Shown here in pieces: positions 5,634 through 13,821 of a stretch of DNA of 22,946 nt. The position numbers and the translations under genes were made by a program. Numbering within the stretch: the first letter of the stretch is position 1; each line of letters starts with the position of its first letter. Origin of the DNA: DASRSS01 sp035656335 (lineage in GTDB: Bacteria; Actinomycetota; Actinomycetes; Mycobacteriales; Jatrophihabitantaceae); assembly GCA_035656335.1 (NCBI GenBank), contig DASRSS010000319.1, positions 1 through 22,946 of the forward strand. Reading direction: 5' to 3'. The notes beneath the pieces are model-generated. The model saw only the letters and a list, made by a program, of their open reading frames with translations, made no database searches and was not told the origin of the DNA.

Positions 5634-7805
5634 GTGACCGAGAACGCTTCCGGTAACTCCGAGGGGGTCGTGACGGCACACCCGAAGTGGTGGACGGACC
5701 TGGACACCAAGGCCGTCGACACCGCCCGGTTGCTCGCCGCCGACGCCGTGCAGAAGGTCGGCAACGGCCACCCCGGCACCGCGATGAGCCTGGCGCCCCT
5801 CGCCTACCTGCTCTACCAGCGCGTGATGCGCCACGACCCCACCGACCCGAACTGGATCGGCCGCGACCGGTTCATGCTGTCGAACGGGCACAGCTCGCTG
5901 ACGCAGTACTGCCAGCTGTTCCTGTCCGGCTACGGCCTGGAGCTGTCCGACATCGAGGCGCTGCGCACCTGGGGCTCGCTCACGCCCGGCCACCCCGAGC
6001 ACGGGCACACCGCCGGCGTCGAGGTCACCACGGGCCCGCTGGGCCAGGGCGTCGCGAACGGCGTCGGGATGGCCATGGCGTCGCGCCGCGAGCGCGGCCT
6101 GCTCGACCCCGACACGGCACCGGGCGAGTCGCCGTTCGACCACTTCATCTACGTCATCGCCGGCGACGGCTGCATGGAGGAGGGCGTCGCGTCCGAGGCG
6201 TCGTCCCTGGCCGGGCACCAGGAGCTGGGCAACCTGATCCTGTTCTACGACGACAACCACATCTCCATCGAGGACGACACCGCGATCGCGTTCAGCGAGG
6301 ACGTCTGCAAGCGGTACGAGGCGTACGGCTGGCACGTGCAGCGCGTCGACTCGGGCGAGGACGTGACCGCGCTCGAGCGCGCGATCGAGAAGGCGAAGGC
6401 CGTCACCGACAAGCCGTCGTTCATCGCGGTCCGCACGATCATCGGCTGGCCCGCCCCGACGCTGCAGAACACCGGCAAGGCGCACGGCGCCGCGCTGGGT
6501 GAGGACGAGATCCGCCGCACCAAGGAGATCCTGGGCTTCGACCCGGACGTCCACTTCGGCGTCGACCAGCGGGTGCTCGAGCACACCCGCCAGGTGGTCG
6601 ACCGCGGCCGGCAGGCGCGCGCCGAGTGGCAGGAGCGGTTCGACAAGTGGGCCGCCGACAACCCGGAGCGCAAGGCGCTGCTCGACCGGATGATCCGGCG
6701 CGAGCTGCCGACCGGGTGGCGCGACTCGCTGATCAGCTTCCCGGTGGAGAAGGGTGGGGGCACCCCCGGCAGTGAGGGCGTAGCCGCCGGGGGAGGGAAG
6801 GCGAACGCGCTCTCCACGCGTGCCGCGTCCGGCAAGGTGCTCACCGCCCTGGCGGACACGCTGCCCGAACTGTGGGGCGGCTCCGCGGACCTCGCCGAGA
6901 GCAACAACACCACGATGGAGGGCGAGCCGAGCTTCACGCCCGCCGAGTTCCAGACCAAGATCTGGACGGGCGGGCCGTACGGCCGCACGCTGCACTTCGG
7001 CATCCGCGAGCACGCCATGGGCGCGATCATGAACGGCATCACGCTGCACGGCGGCACGCGCGTGTACGGCGGCACGTTCCTGGTGTTCAGCGACTACATG
7101 CGCCCGCCGGTGCGGCTCGCCGCGCTGATGAAGCTGCCGACGATCTACGTGTGGACGCACGACTCGATCGGCCTCGGCGGCGACGGGCCGACGCACCAGC
7201 CGATCGAGCACCTCGCGGCGCTGCGCGCGATCCCCGGCCTGGACGTCGTCCGACCGGCGGACGCGAACGAGACCGCGGCGGCCTGGCAGGTCGTGCTGGA
7301 GACCACGGACCGGCCGATCGCGCTGGCGCTGTCCCGGCAGAACCTGCCGGTGATCGACGCGGCGAAGGTCGCGGACACCGCCAAGGGCGCGTACGTCCTT
7401 GAGGAGGCGTCCGCCGGGCTGCCGGCGCTGATCATCGTGGCCACCGGCTCTGAGGTCGCGCTCGCCCTCTCGGCACGTGAGCGGCTGGAGGCCGAGGGGC
7501 ATCCCACACGTGTGGTGTCAATGCCGTGCCGCGAATGGTTCGACGCGCAGCCGGCGTCGTACCGCCAGCAGGTGCTGCCGCCGAACGTCCAGGCCCGGGT
7601 GAGCGTCGAAGCGGGCGTGGCGCAGGGCTGGCGCGAGATCGTCGGGGACGCCGGCGAGATCGTCAGCATCGACCACTTCGGCGCGAGCGCCGAGGGCTCG
7701 GTGCTGTTCGAGCAGTTCGGCTTCACGACCGACCACGTGGTGGCGGCCGCCCACTCCGCACTCGAGCGCGCCGGGCAGATCCGCGGCGCAACGACCGGCA
7801 ACTGA
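5634..7805 (+). CDS. tkt: Transketolase
   Basis: Transketolase moves two-carbon units between sugar phosphates using thiamine diphosphate, linking the pentose phosphate pathway to glycolysis. The 723-residue product has GNGHPGTAMS near the N-terminus, the diphosphate-binding GDG (177-179) ending in N208, the middle-domain FGIREHAMGA, and THDSIGLGGDGPTHQP. GTG at 5634 was chosen because GAGAGGAG lies at 5615-5622, eleven bases upstream, and VTENAS fits the family N-terminus; the open frame back to a TTG at 5547 crosses the leader repeats. Residues 374-388 (6753-6797) are a Gly-rich insert just before the conserved STRAASGKVL, absent from the usual alignment as I recall it. Without it the length is a normal 708. 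It is first gene of tkt-tal-zwf-opcA-pgl. Confidence 0.96.
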   Translation: MTENASGNSEGVVTAHPKWWTDLDTKAVDTARLLAADAVQKVGNGHPGTAMSLAPLAYLLYQRVMRHDPTDPNWIGRDRFMLSNGHSSLTQYCQLFLSGYGLELSDIEALRTWGSLTPGHPEHGHTAGVEVTTGPLGQGVANGVGMAMASRRERGLLDPDTAPGESPFDHFIYVIAGDGCMEEGVASEASSLAGHQELGNLILFYDDNHISIEDDTAIAFSEDVCKRYEAYGWHVQRVDSGEDVTALERAIEKAKAVTDKPSFIAVRTIIGWPAPTLQNTGKAHGAALGEDEIRRTKEILGFDPDVHFGVDQRVLEHTRQVVDRGRQARAEWQERFDKWAADNPERKALLDRMIRRELPTGWRDSLISFPVEKGGGTPGSEGVAAGGGKANALSTRAASGKVLTALADTLPELWGGSADLAESNNTTMEGEPSFTPAEFQTKIWTGGPYGRTLHFGIREHAMGAIMNGITLHGGTRVYGGTFLVFSDYMRPPVRLAALMKLPTIYVWTHDSIGLGGDGPTHQPIEHLAALRAIPGLDVVRPADANETAAAWQVVLETTDRPIALALSRQNLPVIDAAKVADTAKGAYVLEEASAGLPALIIVATGSEVALALSARERLEAEGHPTRVVSMPCREWFDAQPASYRQQVLPPNVQARVSVEAGVAQGWREIVGDAGEIVSIDHFGASAEGSVLFEQFGFTTDHVVAAAHSALERAGQIRGATTGN
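6752..6797 (+). repeat. Palindromic GC-rich insert inside tkt
   Basis: A stretch of about 45 bases encoding a Gly-rich 15-residue segment (GGGTPGSEGVAAGGG). It contains the inverted repeat CCCCCGGC (6763-6770) / GCCGGGGG (6786-6793), the smaller arms GGC (6777-6779) / GCC (6783-6785), and GGGTG (6752-6756) / CACCC (6761-6765). The opening GGGTGGGGGCACCCCC resembles dispersed palindromes I recall from Streptomyces and related genomes. It keeps the frame open. No second copy is seen in this window. Confidence 0.6.
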
Positions 7806-7818
7806 AGGAGAACCCATC

Positions 7819-8925
7819 ATGAGCGACGCACTTGCCGACCTCAGCGCCGCGGGCGTTTCGATCTGGCTGGACGACATCAGCCGCGACCGGCTGCGCACCG
7901 GCAACCTGCAGGACCTCGTCGACAACAAGCACGTCGTCGGCGTGACGAGCAACCCGACGATCTTCCAGAAGGCGCTGGAGAAGGGCACCGCCTACGACGG
8001 GCAGGTGCGCGACCTGAAGGTGCGCGAGATCGGGATCGACGGCGCCATCCGCTACCTGATGGCCTACGACATCCGGTGGGCGTGCGACGTGCTGCGTCCC
8101 GTCTTCGACCGCACCGACGGCGTGGATGGCCGCGTGTCAATCGAGGTCGACCCGCGCCTGGCGCACGAGACCACCCGCACCACCGCCGAGGCCAAGGGCC
8201 TGTGGTGGCTGGTGGACCGGCCCAACGTGATGATCAAGATCCCGGCCACCGAGGCGGGCTTGCCGTCCATCACCGAGGCCACCGCCGAGGGCATCAGCGT
8301 GAACGTCACGCTGATCTTCGGTCTGGACCGCTACGACCAGGTGATGGACGCCTACCTCACCGGCCTGGAGCGCGCCAAGGAGAACGGCATCGACCTGTCC
8401 AAGATCCGTTCGGTCGCGTCCTTCTTCGTCTCGCGCGTCGACACCGAGATCGACAAGCGGCTGGACAAGATCGGCAGCGAGGCCGCGAAGGCCGTACGCG
8501 GCAAGGCCGGCGTGGCGAACGCGCGGCTGGCCTACGAGCGGTTCGAGAAGGTTGTCGAGTCCGACCGGTGGAAGGCGCTCGCTGCCGCTGGCGCGAACGT
8601 GCAGCGCCCGCTGTGGGCGTCCACCGGCGTCAAGGACCCGGCGTACGACGACACGATGTACGTCGTGGACCTGGTCGCGCCGAACACCGTGAACACGATG
8701 CCCGAGGCCACCCTGAACGCCGTCGCCGAGCACGGTCAGATCCGCGGCAACGCGATCGCCGGCACGTACGACGACGCCCGCAAGGTGCTCGCCGACCTTG
8801 CGGACCTCGGCATCGGGTACGACGAGGTGATCGGCGTGCTCGAGTCCGAGGGCGTGCAGAAGTTCGAGGACTCGTACGCGCAGCTCGCCGAGAGCGTGCG
8901 CGGGCAGCTCGACGCCGTCAAGTGA
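7819..8925 (+). CDS. tal: Transaldolase
   Basis: Transaldolase transfers a dihydroxyacetone unit between sedoheptulose 7-phosphate and glyceraldehyde 3-phosphate through a Schiff base, in the cytosol. The 368-residue product has the family start SIWLDDISRDRL, VTSNPTIFQKAL (42-53), and NVMIKIPATEAGL with the Schiff-base lysine K140. SVNVTLIFGLDRY and the late NTMPEATLNAVAEHG are further marks of the long actinobacterial form. The ATG at 7819 has AAGGAG at 7805-7810, overlapping the last base of the tkt stop. No phosphoglucose isomerase gene follows, unlike in some relatives; the next gene zwf overlaps the stop. Confidence 0.97.
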   Translation: MSDALADLSAAGVSIWLDDISRDRLRTGNLQDLVDNKHVVGVTSNPTIFQKALEKGTAYDGQVRDLKVREIGIDGAIRYLMAYDIRWACDVLRPVFDRTDGVDGRVSIEVDPRLAHETTRTTAEAKGLWWLVDRPNVMIKIPATEAGLPSITEATAEGISVNVTLIFGLDRYDQVMDAYLTGLERAKENGIDLSKIRSVASFFVSRVDTEIDKRLDKIGSEAAKAVRGKAGVANARLAYERFEKVVESDRWKALAAAGANVQRPLWASTGVKDPAYDDTMYVVDLVAPNTVNTMPEATLNAVAEHGQIRGNAIAGTYDDARKVLADLADLGIGYDEVIGVLESEGVQKFEDSYAQLAESVRGQLDAVK

Positions 8926-10535
8926 CAGCCGACGTGAGCGAACAGGAAACCTTGGAGCCGACGACCCCGGCCGCGTCCGCACCGCTGCACGCCCCCGCGG
9001 GCACGCCGGCGGCGACGGTGCGCAACCCGCTGCGCGACCCGCGCGACCGGCGGCTGCCGCGCGTGCCGGAACCGTGCGCGCTGGTCGTGTTCGGTGTCAC
9101 CGGCGACCTGGCCCGCAAGAAACTGCTGCCTGCGGTCTACGATCTCGCGCACCGCGGCCTGCTGCCGCCGGACTTCGTGCTGCTCGGCTTCGCGCGGCGC
9201 GACTGGGGCGACGGCGACTTCGAGACGGTGGCGAAGGCCGCCGCGAAGCAGCACGCGCGCACCGCGTGGGACGAGGACGTGTGGGCCCGGCTGTCCGGGG
9301 ACATCAGGTTCATCCCCGGTTCGTTCGACGACGACGCCGCGTTCGACACGCTCGCCAAGTCGTTGACCGAGGTCAGCGAGGCGCACGGCATCAAGGGCAA
9401 CGCCGCGTTCTACCTGTCCATCCCGCCCGCGCTGTTCCCGACCGTACTGCAGCAGATGGAGCGCACCGGCATGGCCTCCGAGGCCGCCGCGGGTGGCTGG
9501 CGTCGCGTGGTCGTCGAGAAGCCGTTCGGCCACGACCTGCCCAGCGCGCTCGAGCTGAACAACCTCGTCGACGACGTGTTCGGCGCCGAGGACGTGTTCC
9601 GCATCGACCACTACCTGGGCAAGGAGACTGTCCAGAACCTGATGGCGCTGCGGTTCGCCAACCAGCTGTTCGAGCCGGTGTGGAACGCGAACTTCGTCGA
9701 CTCGGTGCAGATCACGATGGCCGAGGACGTCGGCATCGGTGGCCGCGCCGGGTTCTACGACGCGACCGGTGCGGCGCGCGACGTGCTACAGAACCACCTG
9801 CTGCAGCTGCTCGCGCTCACCGCGATGGAGGAGCCGGTCGAGTTCACGCCCGAGGCGATCCAGGTCGAGAAGCTCAAGGTGCTGCGGGCGATCACACTGC
9901 CGAGCGACCTGCAGACGTACGCCGTACGCGGCCAGTACGACCAGGGCTGGCAGGCCGGCGAGCGCGCCGTCGCGTACACCGCCGAGGACGGCATCCCGGC
10001 CGGGTCGACCACCGAGACGTACGCGGCGGTCCGGCTCGGCATCGACACCCGGCGGTGGGCCGGCGTGCCGTTCTACATGCGGACGGGCAAGCGGCTCCCC
10101 CGGCGCGTCACCGAGATCGCGATCGTGTTCAAGAAGGCGCCGCACCTGCCGTTCAGCCACACCGACACCGAGGAGTTGGGGCACAACCAGCTGGTGATCC
10201 GCGTGCAGCCGGACGAGGGCGTCACGCTCAAGTTCGGTTCCAAGGTGCCCGGCTCGATGATGGAGGTCCGCGACGTCTCGATGGACTTCCTCTACGGCGA
10301 GGCGTTCACCGAGTCCTCCCCCGAGGCGTACGAGCGGCTCATCCTGGACGTCCTGCTCGGCGACTCCACGCTGTTCCCGCGCAACTCCGAGGTCGAGGCG
10401 TCCTGGCGGGTGATCGATCCGCTGGAGCAGTTCTGGGCGAACCACCCGCCGGAGCTGTACCGGGCCGGTGAGTGGGGCCCGAAGAAGGCCGACGAGATGC
10501 TCGCCCGCGACGGGCGCACGTGGAGGAGACCGTAG
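8922..10535 (+). CDS. zwf: Glucose-6-phosphate 1-dehydrogenase
   Basis: Zwf oxidises glucose 6-phosphate to 6-phosphogluconolactone, the entry to the oxidative pentose phosphate pathway, making NADPH or, in some actinobacteria, reduced F420 or NADH equivalents through other enzymes. The product (537 residues from 8922) has the nucleotide-binding FGVTGDLARKK (57-67), EKPFGHD, the active-site RIDHYLGKE (227-235), and FGSKVPGSMMEVRDV. GTG at 8922 overlaps the tal stop as GTGA; GTG at 8934 is an equally good alternative. About 45 Ala/Pro-rich residues precede the conserved RNPLRDPRDRRLPR, somewhat longer than the mycobacterial form I recall. GGAGGAG near its end serves opcA, which begins on the next base. 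Confidence 0.96.
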   Translation: MTADVSEQETLEPTTPAASAPLHAPAGTPAATVRNPLRDPRDRRLPRVPEPCALVVFGVTGDLARKKLLPAVYDLAHRGLLPPDFVLLGFARRDWGDGDFETVAKAAAKQHARTAWDEDVWARLSGDIRFIPGSFDDDAAFDTLAKSLTEVSEAHGIKGNAAFYLSIPPALFPTVLQQMERTGMASEAAAGGWRRVVVEKPFGHDLPSALELNNLVDDVFGAEDVFRIDHYLGKETVQNLMALRFANQLFEPVWNANFVDSVQITMAEDVGIGGRAGFYDATGAARDVLQNHLLQLLALTAMEEPVEFTPEAIQVEKLKVLRAITLPSDLQTYAVRGQYDQGWQAGERAVAYTAEDGIPAGSTTETYAAVRLGIDTRRWAGVPFYMRTGKRLPRRVTEIAIVFKKAPHLPFSHTDTEELGHNQLVIRVQPDEGVTLKFGSKVPGSMMEVRDVSMDFLYGEAFTESSPEAYERLILDVLLGDSTLFPRNSEVEASWRVIDPLEQFWANHPPELYRAGEWGPKKADEMLARDGRTWRRP

Positions 10536-11510
10536 ATGACCACGCTCTGGGACACCACCGGCACCGAGGTCGTCCGCGCGCTCGCCGAGGAGCGGGGCAC
10601 TGGCGGCGGCGTGACGAGCGGGCTCGCGCTGACGCTCGTCGTGGTGCTCGACGAGAAGGACACGCACGACGTCGAGGCGGCCGTGAGCGTCGCGGCGGCG
10701 CGCCACCCGATGCGCGTGCTCGCCGTGATCCGCCGCCAGATCGACGCGCCCGTCCCGCGCCTGGACGCCGAGGTCGAGATCGGCGGGCGGTACGGGCCGG
10801 TCGAAACGGTGGTCCTGCGCATGTACGGCCGGCTCGCGCTACACGCCGAGTCGGTCACCCTGCCGCTGCTCGCACCGGACGCTCCGGTCGTGACGTGGTG
10901 GTACTCCGAGACGCCGACCGTCATCGCGCACGACCCGCTGGGCGTGTTCGCGGATCGCCGCATCACGAACGTGATCCGCGACCCCGACCCGTCCGCGTCG
11001 CTGCGGCAGCGCGCGATCGACTACGTGCCCGGCGACACCGACCTCACCTGGACGGTCATCACGCCGTGGCGGGCCGCGCTCGCGTCCGCGTTCGACACGA
11101 TGCACACGCCGGCCACCTCCGTGCTGGTCAAGGGCAACCCGGTCGACCCGTCCGCGCAGCTGCTGGCCGGTTGGCTCTCCAGCTGTCTGAACCTGTACGT
11201 GCCGGTGGAGAAGGCCGAGGGCAAGTACATCTCGTCCGTCGAGGTGCGGTTCGGCGACGACTACTGCGTGACGCTGCGCAACGACGGCTACAAGCTGATC
11301 ATGTCGCGACCCGGACAGATGGACTCGATCGCGCCGTTCCCGAACCGGTCCACCGGCGACGTCCTCGCCGAGGAGCTGCGCCGGCTCGACCCGGACGAGC
11401 CGTACGCGCAGGCGCTCGGCGCGGTCACCGGTCAGCACGACCTGAACAGCCGGCCGCCGACCCGGGTGCACATCTGGAAGGACCCGGCGCTGGCGGACCA
11501 GGAGGCCTGA
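10536..11510 (+). CDS. opcA: Glucose-6-phosphate dehydrogenase assembly protein OpcA
   Basis: OpcA is needed for assembly and activity of the adjacent glucose-6-phosphate dehydrogenase in cyanobacteria and actinobacteria. The 324-residue product starts MTTLWDTTGTEVVRAL and has the family stretches LTLVVVLDE, AARHPMRVLAVI, LPLLAPDAPVVTWWY (near 109-123) with the double Trp, and the C-terminal ADLLxxELxRLDPD-like DVLAEELRRLDPDEPY. It has no signal peptide or membrane segment and no known catalytic motif. ATG at 10536 follows the zwf stop with no gap, with GGAGGAG at 10522-10528. pgl follows directly, so the three oxidative-branch genes are translated as a unit. Confidence 0.96.
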   Translation: MTTLWDTTGTEVVRALAEERGTGGGVTSGLALTLVVVLDEKDTHDVEAAVSVAAARHPMRVLAVIRRQIDAPVPRLDAEVEIGGRYGPVETVVLRMYGRLALHAESVTLPLLAPDAPVVTWWYSETPTVIAHDPLGVFADRRITNVIRDPDPSASLRQRAIDYVPGDTDLTWTVITPWRAALASAFDTMHTPATSVLVKGNPVDPSAQLLAGWLSSCLNLYVPVEKAEGKYISSVEVRFGDDYCVTLRNDGYKLIMSRPGQMDSIAPFPNRSTGDVLAEELRRLDPDEPYAQALGAVTGQHDLNSRPPTRVHIWKDPALADQEA

Positions 11511-12269
11511 ATGAGCCCGGAAGTCCACGTCGAGGAGACCGCGGACGCGCTGGCCGCGGACGTCGCGTCCCGGCTGGTGCCGGCCCTGTTGCGCGCTCAG
11601 CAGCAGCACGGCCGCGCCGCCCTGGCGCTGACCGCCGGCGGGATCATGGAACGCGTCTGGACGGCGCTCGCGGATTCGGCGACGGCCGACCAGGTCGACT
11701 GGTCGCGGGTGGACGTGTTCTGGGGCGATGAGCGGTTCGTGCCCGCGGGCAGCGACGACCGCAACGACCTGCCGGCCGAACGGCTGCTGTTCGGCCGCGA
11801 GCCGTTCTCGGCCGCGGTCCGGTACTCGATGCCCGCGTCCGACGGCGAGTTCGGCGACGACCTGGACGCCGCGGCGGCCGACTACGCGGCGACGCTGCGC
11901 GCGGCCCGGCGCGAGGACGACACCGCGGACGTCCCGAGCTTCGACGTGGTGCTGCTCGGTGTGGGCCCGGACGGGCACTGCTGCTCGCTGTTCCCGGACC
12001 ACCCGAGCTCGTCGGACCTGTCCGCGCCGGTCATCCCGGTGCGCGAGTCCCCCAAGCCGCCGCCGCTGCGGATCTCGTTCAGCTTCGACACACTCAACAC
12101 GGCACGCGAGATCTGGGTCGTGGTGAGCGGATCGGGCAAGGCCGAGGCCAGTGCCCGCGCCATTGCCGGCGCGGACCGGACGCAGGTGCCGTCCGCGGGC
12201 GCGCAGGGACGCGAGCGGACGCTGTGGCTGCTGGACCGCGACGCGGCCGCCCAACTTCCCCGATCTTGA
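11511..12269 (+). CDS. pgl: 6-phosphogluconolactonase
   Basis: Pgl (DevB type) hydrolyses 6-phosphogluconolactone to 6-phosphogluconate, the step after Zwf. The 252-residue length is normal. Family motifs are ALTAGGIMERVW (39-50, the place of the usual glycine-rich sugar-phosphate loop), DVFWGDERFVP (68-78), and GVGPDGHCCSLFP (150-162) holding the catalytic-site histidine. ATG at 11511 follows the opcA stop directly, with GGAGG at 11501-11505. It is the last gene of the operon; its stop codon lies inside the 5' arm of a long hairpin shared with the convergent rbpA. The gnd gene for the next step is not in the window. Confidence 0.95.
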   Translation: MSPEVHVEETADALAADVASRLVPALLRAQQQHGRAALALTAGGIMERVWTALADSATADQVDWSRVDVFWGDERFVPAGSDDRNDLPAERLLFGREPFSAAVRYSMPASDGEFGDDLDAAAADYAATLRAARREDDTADVPSFDVVLLGVGPDGHCCSLFPDHPSSSDLSAPVIPVRESPKPPPLRISFSFDTLNTAREIWVVVSGSGKAEASARAIAGADRTQVPSAGAQGRERTLWLLDRDAAAQLPRS

Positions 12270-12307
12270 TGGGTATGTGAAGCGCTAGCTCCACGGGCTC
12301 ATCAAGA
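12264..12307. terminator. Probable bidirectional terminator between pgl and rbpA
   Basis: TCTTGATG (12264-12271) pairs with CATCAAGA (12300-12307), and inside it GTGAAGC (12277-12283) pairs with GCTCCAC (12288-12294) with one mismatch around a GCTA loop. The two stems are joined by a symmetric, mostly wobble internal part, giving one 44-base imperfect hairpin. It overlaps the pgl stop codon and ends eleven bases before the rbpA stop. It lacks a long T run, which is common in actinobacteria. Confidence 0.6.
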
Positions 12308-12317
12308 CCGCGGAAGA

Positions 12318-12659
12318 TTATTCGCCGCGGCGGGCCTTGAGCTTGGCCAGCGCCTCTTCCAGGATGGCGGCGCCGTCGGCGTCGGTGCGCCGTTCCTTCA
12401 CATAGGCCAGGTGCGTCTTGTACGGCTCGGTGCGGGGCGCGTTCGGCGGGGCCTCGGACTGGCGTCCGGCCGGGAAGCCGCAGCGCGGGCAGTCCCACGT
12501 CTCCGGCAGCACGGCATCGAGCGCGAACGCCGGCCGGCTCTCGTGGCCGTTGGCGCAGAAGAACGAGATGATCTGCCGCGGCGCGGACTCACCGCGCTCG
12601 CGTTCCCCCATCGGCCCGGCACCGACCCGGCTGCCGCGAATCGCATTCCCACCAGCCAC
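12318..12659 (-). CDS. rbpA: RNA polymerase-binding protein RbpA
   Basis: RbpA binds RNA polymerase and the principal sigma factor and helps open promoters; it occurs only in actinobacteria. The 113-residue product has the N-terminal AIRGSRVGAGPMGERERGE tail and basic linker, then a zinc-binding core with C35, H39 (FFCANGH), C57 and C60 (WDCPRCG), and a C-terminal sigma-interaction helix pair (YKTHLAYVKERRTDADGAAI, then EEALAKLKARRGE). The four zinc ligands match those of the Streptomyces protein as I recall it. GTG at 12659 gives the right N-terminus, with GGAAGGG about ten bases upstream. It lies 63 bases after secG and ends convergent to pgl. No stress-sigma promoter was recognised in the 63-base gap. 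Confidence 0.92.
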   Translation of the reverse strand: MAGGNAIRGSRVGAGPMGERERGESAPRQIISFFCANGHESRPAFALDAVLPETWDCPRCGFPAGRQSEAPPNAPRTEPYKTHLAYVKERRTDADGAAILEEALAKLKARRGE

Positions 12660-12722
12660 CTACGTACGCCCTTCCGTTCTCCAGTGACGCTTCAGTCCGC
12701 AGCCCGTGCTCGTGCGTGTCGA

Positions 12723-12959
12723 TCAGCCGGTGTTCTTGTACAGCAACCCCAGTCCGATGATGCAGATCGCCCACAGCACGCCGGCGATGACCGTCAGCCG
12801 GTCCAGGTTCCGCTCGACCACCGACGACCCGGACAGGTTCGAGTAGAACGAGCCGCCGAGCATCGACGAGAGGCCGCCGCCCTTGCCGCGGTGCAGCAGC
12901 ACGAGCACGATGAGCAGCAGGCTCACGAGAACGAGCACGATCGATACTGCCAGGATCAT
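12723..12959 (-). CDS. secG: Preprotein translocase subunit SecG
   Basis: SecG is the small accessory subunit of the SecYEG channel in the plasma membrane. The 78-residue product has two membrane helices (about residues 3-22 and 56-74) joined by the loop HRGKGGGLSSMLGG (23-36), which is the family signature. ATG at 12959 has AAGAGG at 12969-12974, nine bases upstream. It follows tpiA by 63 bases, as in many actinobacteria, and a TAGGCT box in that gap may give it its own promoter besides read-through from gap-pgk-tpiA. Confidence 0.95.
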   Translation of the reverse strand: MILAVSIVLVLVSLLLIVLVLLHRGKGGGLSSMLGGSFYSNLSGSSVVERNLDRLTVIAGVLWAICIIGLGLLYKNTG

Positions 12960-13008
12960 TTCAGTGGGCCTCTTGGTCCGCGGGGCGGTTCGACGACATA
13001 TCCGTGAC

Positions 13009-13014
13009 AGCCTA
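13009..13014 (-). promoter_or_regulatory. Possible -10 box for secG
   Basis: TAGGCT on the - strand, just after the tpiA stop, about 50 bases before the secG ATG. It is the same hexamer found before tkt and uvrC. No -35 box is evident. It would allow secG and rbpA to be expressed apart from the glycolytic genes. Confidence 0.35.
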
Positions 13015-13022
13015 CCTGCCGC

Positions 13023-13820
13023 TCATCGGGCCGCAGCCGGAACTCCGGCCGCGGCGCAGATCTTCGCGAACTCCTCGCCGTCCAGGCTCGCGCCGCCGAC
13101 CAGGGCGCCGTCCACGTCCGGCTGCCCGAGCAGCTCGGCCGCGTTGCCCGATTTGACCGAACCGCCGTAGAGAATGCGGACGGCGCCCGCCACCTCGGCC
13201 GAGTACAGCTCGGCCAGCCGCGCCCGCAGCGCCGCGCACATCTCTTGCGCGTCCTCGGGAGTCGCGACCTTGCCGGTGCCGATCGCCCACACCGGCTCGT
13301 ACGCCACGACCACCGACTGCGCCTGCTCCGCGGTGATCCCGGCGAACGCGCCGCCGAGCTGCGCGCAGCAGTGCGGGACGTGTCCGCCGGCGTCGCGCAC
13401 CTCCTCCAGCTCGCCCACGCAGACGATCGGGGTGAGCCCGTGCCGCAGCGCGGCCTGCGCCTTCGCGTTGACGAGCGCGTCGTCCTCGCCGTGGTACTGG
13501 CGCCGCTCCGAGTGGCCGACGACCACGTAGGTGCAGCCCAGCTTCGCGAGCATCGGGCCGCTGACCTCACCCGTGTACGCGCCGGAGTCGTGGACGGACA
13601 CGTCCTGCGCGCCGTAGGTGATCAGCAACCGGTCGCCGTCGACGAGCGTCTGCACGCTGCGGATGTCGACGAACGGCGGCAGGACGGCGACGTCGACCTT
13701 CGCGAACTGCTCCTCGGTCAGGCTGAACGCGATCTTCTGGGTGAGCGCGATCGCCTCGAGGTGGTTGCAGTTCATCTTCCAGTTGCCGGCGATGAGCGGC
13801 TTTCGGCTAAAACTGGGCAA
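13023..13820 (-). CDS. tpiA: Triosephosphate isomerase
   Basis: TpiA interconverts dihydroxyacetone phosphate and glyceraldehyde 3-phosphate. The 265-residue product has GNWKMN with K15, YVVVGHSERR with the electrophile H103, VAYEPVWAIGTG with the catalytic base E175, and the phosphate-binding ILYGGSVKSGN. The start is inferred to be TTG at 13820, one base after the pgk stop: the next in-frame ATG falls inside the GNWKMN motif, and the residues RKPLIAGNWKMN begin only a few codons in, as in relatives. The frame is open further upstream within pgk, but that part reads as shadow. Translation likely restarts after pgk. Confidence 0.94.
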   Translation of the reverse strand: MPSFSRKPLIAGNWKMNCNHLEAIALTQKIAFSLTEEQFAKVDVAVLPPFVDIRSVQTLVDGDRLLITYGAQDVSVHDSGAYTGEVSGPMLAKLGCTYVVVGHSERRQYHGEDDALVNAKAQAALRHGLTPIVCVGELEEVRDAGGHVPHCCAQLGGAFAGITAEQAQSVVVAYEPVWAIGTGKVATPEDAQEMCAALRARLAELYSAEVAGAVRILYGGSVKSGNAAELLGQPDVDGALVGGASLDGEEFAKICAAAGVPAAAR

Positions 13821-13821
13821 T

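Noticed and set aside
7504..7515. 12-bp perfect palindrome CCACACGTGTGG within tkt
   Set aside because: It encodes conserved residues near the C-terminus, is isolated, and has no regulatory context; likely chance.
8076..8921. N-terminal extension of the zwf frame through tal
   Set aside because: Shadow of tal in another frame; Zwf homology starts only after 8922.
12411..13007. 198-codon + strand frame across rbpA and secG
   Set aside because: It spans two convincing - strand genes and the gap between them; composition is that of a shadow.
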